Assembly (NCBI GenBank): GCA_007115705.1
Contig: QXEO01000247.1
Coordinates: 14,496,291-14,560,290 of the forward strand
Origin: Dactylis glomerata
Lineage: Eukaryota; Streptophyta; Magnoliopsida; Poales; Poaceae
Length of the DNA stretch: 64,000 bases
Direction of reading: 5' to 3'
Made by a program: the position numbers and the translations under genes. The notes under the pieces are model-generated. The model had not been told where the DNA came from. It ran no database searches and saw nothing but the letters and a program-made list of their open reading frames with translations. How positions within the stretch are numbered: the stretch's first letter is position 1; every line of letters starts with the position of its first letter. Below, piece by piece: positions 44,460 to 54,560 of this stretch.

Positions 44460-47400
44460 GTCGTCACTACCCAATCTCGAGCCGGACCCGTTGTTGTACT
44501 CCGACGAGCCCTCTCGTTAAGCCATCCCTATGGCTACTATCACCAAAATACCACGACACATGGCGTTTCCAGATATTACCAAACCATCTCGAGCATCGAG
44601 ATCCCTTAAGTGTGTTACCCGACGGTTCAAGGACACGACAGACATTACTGAGAACTCTCTCCGGTCAATGATCATCAATCGAATCTTAATCCAAAGTGAT
44701 TAATTTCACTACTCCAATAATCTTACCTCATCTCAATCTATCAGTACTTAATCTGCTACTAATCTTATCCAAATTCTTTATAAGGATCTTTCACTCAAAT
44801 GAGAGTATTCAGAATCTTATAAAGTACCTCTCATCAGATTGAACCAATCTATATTTATCTTTGCACACGTTCTAGTGTATTCAGAACCTGATTAAAATCA
44901 AGTGTATTCCAAATTACTTTGGAACAAGATTTCCATTTAAAAGTTCCCAATATATTATTCATTGACAAGTATTTCCAACCAACTATTGTCAAGTGTGGAA
45001 ATGATTAAGGATCCGCATTTTCATGTGTGATAAAATCATAAAATACTTCCATGAGCAATTCATGGAAAGAAGTCCACATAAATCAATTCATCCAAACCAA
45101 TTGAAATTCTTTGTAATCTCTTTACTCAACTTTGAGCTAAACAAGATATTATAAAGTACTTCCAAATAGGAAAATACTATTTGAGATCATTCTCAAAATA
45201 GGAACCCTAAAATCCAAACCCTAGGTATTTCATGTGAGGGACATGTATAGACAAATCTTCCCAACACTTCCTAAAAGAAATAATGGAGCACTGAAGTGTG
45301 TGTTGAGAAATGTTAAAGGAATTCAAATTATCTACTTTGAATTCAAATTCCATTTCACCTATCCACATAGACCCTTCTCTTTAAAATTATTCTCTAATAG
45401 GAAAGTGAGCCTAGCTTTTTATTCAATGCAATGGCATTCCAATATTTATAAAATTCCAAACACATTTGAAATCATTGTTCATCCAAAGTGATAATTAAGT
45501 TTTCACTTAATTAATATGGAAGTTTAAAATGATTTGACCACAATTGCAATTTAAGTTTTAACTTGAGTATGCAAATCAGCCCATGAGTCCAATTCAGCCC
45601 TTGGTGACAAAATGCCACTTGTCATGATTAAAATAAATGGATAAGTAAAGGCACATAGGAACCTTAGATCCTAAGTATCCACACATAGAGCCAAACTACA
45701 AGGATGGTTGCACACTTATTAAAGCCTTAGGTGTCAACCCCATAGTCATCCCAAAACACTATAAATAGGACCCTGGAGCTCACCCCAAACCTCACACATC
45801 CTCATAAGCTCACAAGTATCACTCTCATGCCAGAGGTTGAGAGAAAGAGCTCAAGAATCACCCTTAGGCCAGAGGCTAAGGGAGAGGAACCTCCAAACAC
45901 ACTCAATAGTGTGGAGTAGAGATCTACGAGGAAGAAGGGAGCAAGAACAGGAGGAGAAGAACTGCACCAGATCTTCATCAAGCCCACTTAGGAATCTACA
46001 AATGTTATAGCTCAAACCCTAGAATAGAAAGTAGTGAGACCTTAGGATAGAAAGTAGTAAGAGGGAGTCGTAGCTATTCCCCAAAACCCTAAGTCCATGC
46101 TATGTATTCTCCAACGTTGGAGAATAGCATCAGTAAACTCAAAGGCCTGGCACAGCTAACACAACAGACGACGCCATATTAGTTAAGACCACAATCCTAA
46201 GATCTTCCAATTCATCCCCTGACCGAATCACAAGATCAGCCAAAGGAAAAAAAGGAAGAGCGAAAGCCAGCAAATTTGGACAACAACACAATTCTGTCCA
46301 AAAATGCATCTTTCTATCATCTACACCCAATCTTAGCACCTAAAACTATTTCTAGTTCATATATTTGATCTAGAAAGTATCCTATTCCACTTGATGATCT
46401 TGTTTATCATCAAGAACACCTAAGAACACAAAGAACATCAAGAACACACCCAAGAATTTAAATCATAACAACTAAATAAATCTATGAATCTATCTTTGGA
46501 TCATACCAACACATCAAAAATCACTAGAAATCAACCCATCAATAAGTATACTTAATCTAGACTATATTCTACACATCTAAATAATCCTATGATAATCAAG
46601 AACAAAAAATCATAAGAACTAAAATGCATAATAAACATGGACTGTAAACCCATCTCTAACTTACAAGATATGTGGAATCCGATGAAACAAAACCCATTTA
46701 CATTACATTAAATACCTCCAAGAATTTGAATCAAATAACCTAAAAATGTTTTGCAACTAAAAATATCATGCCTTGATAACCCACATCATTCACCTTATAG
46801 TGAAGTTCTTCACCTAATTAAGATTAAGACCTAAATACTTGGACTAAGTAAAATTCACGTTCTAAACCCTTATGAACATAGATAAACATAAAAATAAGTG
46901 ATATTCCCAATTAACATATTTTCTTGGAAAATAAATATTAAACTTAAATAAAAATGAATAATAGTTTAATATTAAAAAATATAAATAAGATATCAAAATG
47001 TTCAGAAAAATAAAATCTATCTACTCATAACAAAAATTTATTCAAATAAATTCAACAAATTCAAAACCCAATAAAACCCAATCATAACATTTCTTAATTT
47101 GATAATTTCAAAGAAATGTTAAATTCCAAAAACCCTAAATCCCAATCATTTCAAAATTTGAATTTCAAGAAAGAAATAAAACACAATTTTATTCTTGAAG
47201 ATAAAAGTTTAACTCAAATATAAATTCTAAAGATTCCTTCCAAATAATATACAGGAAGAAGAAATTTAGAAAAGAAGTAAACTTGAAACTCACATCCAAA
47301 TTCTTATTTAACCTTTATAGCTCAACCTTGTGCTACCCAACACTTTGATTGTAGTTAGGAATATGAGTGGATTTACCATGCCTTCGAATAAAACAAAATG

Positions 47401-48686
47401 GTGAGCATCAACCTTTGATGAAAGTAAATATAAGTAGAAGTAATTAAGAAAATACTTTAGAAGAAATTAAGGACCTTTAGAAAGTGATTATAAACCATTA
47501 CTTTCTACTAATAGTGATCAAATGAAATTCTTAGTATTCATAAACCCTAGATCACAAAATTAGTCATGAATGCATAACTAGTAGTTTAAACAATACTCAA
47601 CCCTAGCTATCATTTCCACTCAACGAAAGGATTGAAAGTAGCAAACCTGAACTACACATGTTACTAATGATTAGTACTTAAACTTAAAATAAAATGGTAT
47701 TCAAAAAGTTATTCTTTTTGCCACTTCAAAAGAAAGAACTTTCTCACTTATTTTCTCAAACAAGTAAAAGGAAATATTAGGAATAATATTAACCAACCAA
47801 ACATAACCATGCCATGCTTTGTTGTGTATATGTTATAAATGAGAACTCTTGTGCTTGAGCATTATTTATGTGTGAAGTAAACTTGAACAAAACCAAACTT
47901 ATAATAAATCACCAACCCTAAACCTTTACCAATTCCGTAAAGAAACCAACAGGGGTTATTACAAGGGGTAGAACGCTTGCATATCATACTTTATGCATAA
48001 AAGAATATTGACACACTTTTTAAACATTAGTCCTTACTAGACCAATGATGATGTTCTTGGATTGGAGCTTATGACAATTAGAGGAACGCTGATTGCATAA
48101 ATTTGCAATCAGGAGGCAAGTTCACTTGCATATCATTGATTATTTTATATAAAATACTTTTCAAATTACTATCACCTGCATACAAAAGCAAAATACTATT
48201 TTCTAAGAATATAAAATGAACTGCATTGTCGTGGACAACGGAACCATGGTTGGAATACGGGTATGGAGTACCTTTGGTGGAGGTTCCATTGTACTGGGAC
48301 AGTACATACACCTAGGATTAATAATCAAGTAGTCAGTGATTCTAAGCGTCGTATAGACCGCGCTGACCACAGATTCTGAAATGGGACGGATAAGTCAGCT
48401 GGACCTTCTTTATTTTGTATATCTTCAGACGACTAGGTTGTGTTGTGTTCCTGCGAGGAACTACAGCCGGTGGGAGCCCGTAACATCCCCATCTTGTGCG
48501 GCGGGATGACGGCTCTAGTGTCTCAGCACGGATGGCATATGATTGCGGTTGTAAACCGGTTCAGTGCAAAAGGGTAGATTGTGGAGTAAATGAAACCAGT
48601 AATTGGCGAGTCTTTAGTCTTGGGCCCCATACGCAAGGTCATATGGACGGGAATGATCACCCGGTTGGGCAACATAGCTAAAGGCG
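44460..48686. other. AT-rich region of retroelement remnants, no gene seen
   Basis: The segment 44460-44690 resembles a decayed LTR; its GTGTGTTACCCGACGGTTC recalls the similar stretch in the Angela LTR near 1720. A TATA box CTATAAATAGG lies at 45759-45769, followed by a purine-rich leader-like region. A perfect 20-bp palindrome is at 46106-46125. At 47952-47963 the minus strand reads TGTAATAACCCC, a typical Gypsy LTR start, but no matching end or target duplication was found. The short minus-strand frame at 48078-48311 has no recognisable domain. The last five bases, AGGCG, are the target copy of element V. Confidence 0.45.
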
Positions 48687-49818
48687 TGTTGCCTGTCAAA
48701 ACCCACCGGCGAGCAGCGACGAGCAACACGAAGAGCCGGGAGGCTCCCAGAACTGCTGGTGGGCCCTGGTCCCTCGGGCAACGGCCCGCAAAACTCCGGC
48801 ACACGTCCTGGCTGATGCAAGGGCGTGCCACCTAACCTATACCTGATCAGGAAGGTGATGGATTGCTTCGATTAGTTTCCTGCATGGCAAACACGTAAAC
48901 ATTAAATACGAGCCTCGATCGGCTCTCAGGTTTCCCTGTGAATCGGCTCATGTAGCCGATTGTCCCATGGATCTGTATTGGATCTACGATAACATGGGGT
49001 TTTGCTTTATCAATACAAGTCAAATCGATCTATGACAGTTTAACTCTTTCACCACATAATTGGAACATCCCACACGTAATTGAGCCTGGTAGATACGAAA
49101 GATAACAGAAAACTAACCCTAGAGGAGGCCAAAAAACCAACGTAGAGTCAATTCCCGGAACAACTCCTCTCGAATTGGCAAACCATATCCTTACGTACTA
49201 CTGGATCGTTCAACCCGTTTGTGAGGCCTAACCATGCGGATATCAAACTAATCCTTGGAGAACAAGGAACAACTATGACAGATTGAATCGACTGAATAAA
49301 GATCAAGCAAGATGCTGCCCTTACACCCAAAATAGGTGCAAAGGCAGCGAGATCTCTAGGGGCAGCACGACTAAGCAAACAATACCGAAAGCACCGATGC
49401 TAGCCCAAATAGATCTATGATAACAGTATTACTCGCCATCAACAAGGCTTCAGTACGAGCAACACCAAATAACACATAAGCAGATGCTGCCTAGATCGCG
49501 AGATGCGATCTAGGCAGCACGACGCTTACCTGAAAGAAACCCTCGAAACAAGGGGTGGCGATGCGCCGAGATTGTGTTTGTTGTGAACGTGGTCGTCCTC
49601 CTTTCTCAATAACCCTAGGTACACATTTATAGTCCGGAGACTTTCTATCTTTGGAATAAACCTAACAACTCTATCTCTTGTTTAAACCGAAACGTAATCT
49701 ATCATAATATACAGATACACGGGCAATTAGCCCAAATCCACGCGCAAGGCCGATCCAGCCTCCAAGCCCATCTTGATTACGGCCCATCTCCTCATTTGGC
49801 CAAAATGTGGCGATAACA
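48687..49818 (-). repeat. 3' LTR of element V (1132 bp)
   Basis: Bounded by TGTT...AACA (TGTTGCC on the plus strand, TGTTATCGCC on the minus). It contains a 15-bp perfect hairpin (49485-49499 with 49505-49519), a minus-strand TATA box CTATAAATG (49625-49632 region) and an AATCGGCT-CATGT-AGCCGATT hairpin (48941-48961). Confidence 0.93.
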
Positions 49819-49835
49819 CATGCCCCCCTGGTTTT
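49819..49835 (-). other. Polypurine tract of element V
   Basis: Minus-strand AAAACCAGGGGGGCATG directly before the 3' LTR. Confidence 0.75.
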
Positions 49836-50025
49836 GGCAATAATAATTCCAAAACCACTCTGTTTTTTTCTTCATCGGGTCACGCGTTGCAGAGCAGAAC
49901 CGTCATATCGCCTCCTCATCATGATGCCTCGCCTTCTCAACTTCTCCGCAGTACACGATTTGACAACTCTGGCACCACATTCTCGAAAACCGCTATGGCA
50001 TTGAACCATCTTCCACTATTCCCCT

Positions 50026-50034
50026 TATTTAAAT
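50026..50034 (+). promoter_or_regulatory. Putative TATA box of the antisense acidic gene
   Basis: TATTTAAAT on the plus strand, 70 bp before the ATG at 50096. Position is the only support. Confidence 0.35.
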
Positions 50035-50095
50035 CTATCCGAACCATTTGCATCCTCATTCTTCTCCAATAGCCAAAAAATCCTCTTCCTCCGCC

Positions 50096-50596
50096 ATGGC
50101 CTCCTCTTCTTCCTCCAACACATCCGGCCTTTCCTTCCAATCCTCCGACTCCGTCAACCGGGAGCCGACGCCGGAGCACCCGCCAATGGCGGCGTACGAA
50201 GCTCTCGCCCCACAATGGTGGGACGAGAGAGACTGGGACTTCGCCGCCCAGTCAGAGGACGACGAGTCCCTGACCGACGGCGAGGAGGACCTCCAACTCC
50301 TCGTCGACGGGGAACTGGAGGCGGAGAGCGCCGACGACGCCGTGTCCTGGGGCGAGGACATCGGCTCTTCCGATGAGGAGGAAGAAGCAGAGGAGGACAC
50401 CTCCTCCGACGAATACCCGCCGGTGAAGCGCTTCCGCGCCGGATCCAGCGAGGACACCAACGACGACGACGAGGACGAGGAGGCCCCCGCTGACAACTTC
50501 AGCAGCAGCGGTGAGGACTACGCCGGCAGCAGCGCCGATGACAGCGAAGACGGCGGCGGCAATGGCAACGGCGACAACGACGACGCCGCCTTCTAG
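50096..50596 (+). CDS. Antisense acidic disordered protein of element V
   Basis: Intact 166-residue frame running opposite to gag-pol. The ATG at 50096 has a strong context (GCCATGG); the frame is open upstream but has no other ATG. The protein begins Ser-rich, has a short conserved-looking block (AAYEALAPQWWDERDWDF, then EDDESLTDGEEDLQLL), and is otherwise extremely acidic with Glu/Asp/Ser runs and one basic patch (VKRFRAG). It is probably intrinsically disordered and possibly nuclear. Similar acidic frames are, as far as I recall, often found as unnamed proteins near Retand-type elements in grasses. It lies between the 3' LTR and the plant-mobile-domain gene, on the same strand as the latter. 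No enzyme motif is seen and its role is unknown. Confidence 0.6.
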   Translation: MASSSSSNTSGLSFQSSDSVNREPTPEHPPMAAYEALAPQWWDERDWDFAAQSEDDESLTDGEEDLQLLVDGELEAESADDAVSWGEDIGSSDEEEEAEEDTSSDEYPPVKRFRAGSSEDTNDDDEDEEAPADNFSSSGEDYAGSSADDSEDGGGNGNGDNDDAAF

Positions 50597-51034
50597 ATTA
50601 GGAACTACTAGTAGTAGTACTAGTAGTAGATCTCCATTTTGTAAGCAATCGGCTTCATTGTAAACAACCGTCTTTGGAATCAACAAAGCTTGCTTTTCCC
50701 AATTTGATTTTGCCGATAGTCAAATAGGTCAACGTTCCAAAAGCCGATAGTAACGAATCGGCTTTCACCATACCACGCTTGATATGATCAACCAAGTCAA
50801 AGCCCAAAGAGCCGATGGCAACACATCGGCTTTTCCCACAAACGTTGGCAAGGTCAAACTCGGTCGCTTATTTAGACAAGTCTGAGCGGTCACTTTCCAA
50901 TTTCAACGGTAACCTGCAACCATCTTCAAAAAGGCTAACTCAGATCTCCAATTGCCTCATTGAACAAATCGGGCTCACGGCGACACGAACCCTAGATTCC
51001 CCACCGCATAGATCCATCTCCGCCGGCAAATTAG
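50597..51034 (+). other. Spacer between the two antisense genes of V, rich in GCCGAT hairpins
   Basis: Non-coding. It contains six copies of GCCGAT or ATCGGC between 50640 and 50831, four of them as two tight hairpins (50740-50765 and 50810-50831). It presumably holds the 3' end of the acidic gene and the promoter and 5' UTR of the following gene. Confidence 0.6.
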
Positions 51035-54000
51035 ATGGCGGAATCGTCCAGCGCCAACACAGCGGTCTCCGGTCTGAAGGTAATCCTTAACTGTTCCTCG
51101 CAATCCGAGCACGGTGCTAGAATTAATAGCAAATACCTGAATTAATGCTTTATCCCATCATTGAAATTTTAGGTTTCAGACATTCTGCTGCCGCATCCTT
51201 CTCTCCCAAATTCTCTCTGCCTTGGCCCCCGTACAGAATCTAGTCCTGCCCATCTGATCTCTTGCGAGGCAAACAGAATCCCCTTCGTAAGCCAAAACTT
51301 AGATTTGGATTCTTGGGCCGACTGCTTACGAGCCTGGCCTAATCCTCCCGAATATTGGGTTTCTTGGTACAGTAGGGTAGCCAAAACTTACCAATCCCAA
51401 TGGGAAACCACGGGAATAGCCGATGCCTTGTCTTTGTCATTGTCTCCCCTTGAGAAACATGAAAATCTTCTAAAAACCATCGGCTATTTCTGGTCTGATG
51501 CTCTGAACTGCTTCATGTTCGGCCATGGCCCCATGACACCAACTCTGTTAGACGTGGTGATGATTACTGGTCTGGACGTCACATCACCCAGCCCCTCTGC
51601 TTTTATGCTGCCAAAAGCCCCCTTCAAGCTTTCTTCCAAAACAGATTGCACGAACTGGGGTGCTTATCTTCGAAGCCACATGAAAACTAAGGGCCCTGTC
51701 ACAGAGAAAGAACACACGGCCTTCCTCAATTTCTGGCTGGAACATTTCATATTCTGTGGCCCTTCCCTTGCTCCAACCAAGAATTATCTTCCCTTGGCCT
51801 ATGAACTTGCCAGAGGCACTCAACTTGGCATCGGCAAACTGTTCCTTGGAGAAGTCTATCGATATCTCCAGTTGATGTCTGTCAAACTATCCTCCCACAT
51901 AGCAGTCAAAACAGGAGGTCCTTGGTGGTTTATTCAACTATGGGCTCAGCTGTACTTTCAAAACCATATCCCAAACTTCCCCCTTTTGGCAAGTTGCACC
52001 TTTCCAGATGCCAAAGGGAAGCAGATCCGATGCACCAGCTACGGCCAAGCTCTGTATAGCCTGCCAGGTAGTAAACTGATTCCTCATGAAGCATCCAAGT
52101 GGTTCAGCATTTTCTTCCAAGGCCTGGACAATCCTATCTTCTTTCCTTACACGGAGGAATCGGAAAATTTTGAAAATCCAATCTCCTTCAGGCTGGACAA
52201 CTTTGCCGATGACACTAGCACTCGGCAGCTATTCTCCACCGTGATCCGTCCCTGCTTCCTCCCAGTTGGCATGAGCACATCCAACAGAATAATCAAGCCT
52301 GGATACGAGTTCTACCAGCCGGTCGTAGCAGCTCGGCAATTTGGCCTTGGGCAAGTACCTCCTCATTTCTTTCTCCACCACCTCACAGAGAGCAGAGCTG
52401 ACCTGCCCGATCCTCTCACCAGTCAGAGGTGTTATTCTTTCTTCGATGCTCTGACCATCCCAATTCCTAACAACCTCACTTTCGCTTCATCAACCGATGG
52501 TTTTGAGAACTGGTGGTCGATGTGGAAGACTCATGCCTTCAGGAGAGCTCTGGGACCATTGCTGGAACAGCTCGATGCTGAATATGACATCCCCGTAGAA
52601 CAGGTACTGCTACTTGTAAATTTTCTTGATGCAGCTCACGACGATTCTTTTAATATCCTGCTCTGTCTCCTTGCAGCAACAAGATGGTCCAGAACCTACC
52701 AACGAGGATGGCTCCCCCTTCGAATTCCTCCCACCAGCTCCTGTGGTCCTTTTCTGCAAAAACTCGCCACCTTTGAAACAGGTCGTGATGCAGAACCAGC
52801 CGATATCACCAAAATCGGCTTCCAAGAGCCAAGCAACTTCCGGGTCAGCTGCCTCCCGAGTTCCAACTAAAACAAGAACGGCGGTGAGGAAGATAGTGGC
52901 CAAGAAAACTTTGAGGCGCCGGAGCCCTTCTCCAGAGAGCTCGCACGTACGCTGATTCATGCCTTGGTTGATCTCATTTATCTTTGTAAACATGCTCGTG
53001 CTTACCAACTCTCCCTTTCTTACAGGTCTCCATCGAAGACACCTCCAGCGAGGAAACACAATCCAATCGAGGAGATTCGAGCTCAGCAGACTCTGAGAGA
53101 ACCACCACACCGAGCCAGCCAGATGTGCCACCATCGGCTTCCAGGAAAAGGCCTGTTCCTGAACCTGTTGCCCCCCGAGCAGCAGTCGAGGCGGGGCAAG
53201 CTGTGAGCCCCAAGAGGGCTCGCAAGGGACTGCAAACTTCTTCTTCGAGCCAGGAGGCTTCGAAAGTAATTATCCTCCATACTCTTACCACTCCTTTTAT
53301 ATGCCGATTCATTGCTATTCACATCGGCTAAGCACCTTTCATGCAGACGAATGACACTTCTAGTGGGAAAGTCGGGGAAGTGCCGATGCCTTCCGCAAGC
53401 CTGGATCTAGTAATCCCGGAAGGTGTAGATGAAACGGTTGCCAATCTGGCCAAGCCCTCAGCAACAACACACGAGCCGATTGTCTCGCCGTCGGCTTTCC
53501 CCCTGATCTCAGGAGAGGTATGTTTGCTTCTTTCGACTCATCCTTCCCTGTTTGACGCATACTGACGCCACTTCTGCCTGCCAGGGTTGTGATATCTCAG
53601 GCTTGCTGACGTTCGACCCTGAATCCATCGAACCAGCTCCCTCTGCCGCCAACGATGAACCACGAGCAAGCGTTGTTCTACCTCAATTCCAGCGTCTCAA
53701 AGCCTTGCTGTCCTCCCCAATCGAGAGGTTGGTCGAGGGTTCTGAAGAGGTGAAGAGTGTTCTTGACGAAATCAAGGACCAACTCCCGGTAGCATTGCAG
53801 GTGAAGCTTTGGCCAGTTGTGACTCTGTCTTTCTACGGGTCAAGGGTGAAGTTGGCTCGTGAGAGGATCAATCTACGCCACGCCCAACTCCCACTGAAGG
53901 CCGATATTGCAGCCAAATGTCAGCGGCTCAATGAGAAAAAGGCGTCTCTGGATGCCAAAACTGACACCTCTGTCAGCACCGCCGAGCTTGCATCCTTAAA

Positions 54001-54253
54001 AAAGGAATTGGAAGATCTCGAAGAGAAGGTCCGGGCGACTAAAAAGCTCATTCATGACAAGGAAGCATTCATCGCCCGCTCCCAAGACGAAGCAGAAGGC
54101 CTCAAAGCTCAACTGAAGACTGATCTGGCAGAAATACGTGCCCTGAGCAAGCAGCTAGTGATGGGCAAGGACGATGATGACGTAGCCGAGATCGCCGAGG
54201 TGGATCGTGTCCGTGCTGACGCCCTCCGTGCCTTCGAGGCATTCCTTCAGTAG
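51035..54253 (+). CDS. Antisense six-exon gene with plant mobile domain (PMD) in element V
   Basis: Proposed exons are 51035-51079, 51173-52603, 52677-52946, 53026-53265, 53347-53517 and 53585-54253. Every intron starts GT, ends AG and is phase 0, and the joined frame of 941 codons has no stop. Exon 2 encodes the globular part: WADCLRAWPNPPEYW, then LLKTIGYFWSDALNCFMFG, TPTLLDVVMITGLDV, LARGTQLGIGKLFLGEVYR and GGPWWFIQLWAQLYF. This is the pattern of the plant mobile domain, known from MAIN-like proteins and from extra frames in transposons. Exons 3-5 encode a Ser/Pro/Lys-rich linker with basic, nuclear-signal-like patches (PKRARKG). Exon 6 is a Leu/Lys/Glu coiled coil with an acidic end. The gene is convergent with pol. 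PMD-type antisense frames are known in the Tat lineage; the exon model is inferred from splice signals and open phase. Confidence 0.72.
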
Positions 54254-54332
54254 CTTATTCATGTAACCTGACACCTGCTCGTAACAGTCTGAACCTCGAG
54301 AGTCGATGGCTGTGCATTGTTTTTTTTTATTT

Positions 54333-54560
54333 GGCCGATTTCATGTATCGGCCCCCATATTTCACTGTTCATCATCCCACATGCTTGGGAAATATTAATC
54401 TGGATATATATTTTTTTTACTGGCCGATTTCATGTATCGGCCCCCATATTTCACTGTCCATCATCCCACATGAATCTGGATATATATTTTTTTTACTGGC
54501 CGATTTCATGTATCGGCCCCCATATTTCACTGTCCATCATCCCACATGCTTGGGAAATAT
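54333..54560. repeat. Three tandem copies at the convergent 3' ends of pol and the PMD gene
   Basis: Each copy contains GGCCGATTTCATGTATCGGC, then CCCATATTTCACTG and CATCATCCCACATG. Copies start at 54333, 54422 and 54498 (spacings 89 and 76; the second lacks a CTTGGGAAATATTAAT-type segment). The third copy contains the last codons and stop of pol, so the array arose by tandem duplication of the pol 3' end. Each copy has a GGCCGAT-ATCGGCC hairpin. Confidence 0.85.

Noticed and set aside
47952..47963. Solo LTR starting TGTAATAACCCC on the minus strand
   Set aside because: A possible end near 46004 (TGTTATAGC) was examined, but the flanking five bases do not match and no primer or polypurine site is present.
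48496..48835. Possible small genes at the left V junction
   Set aside because: The frames cross the V target site or lie in its LTR, and the same LTR frames recur at 61230-61463.
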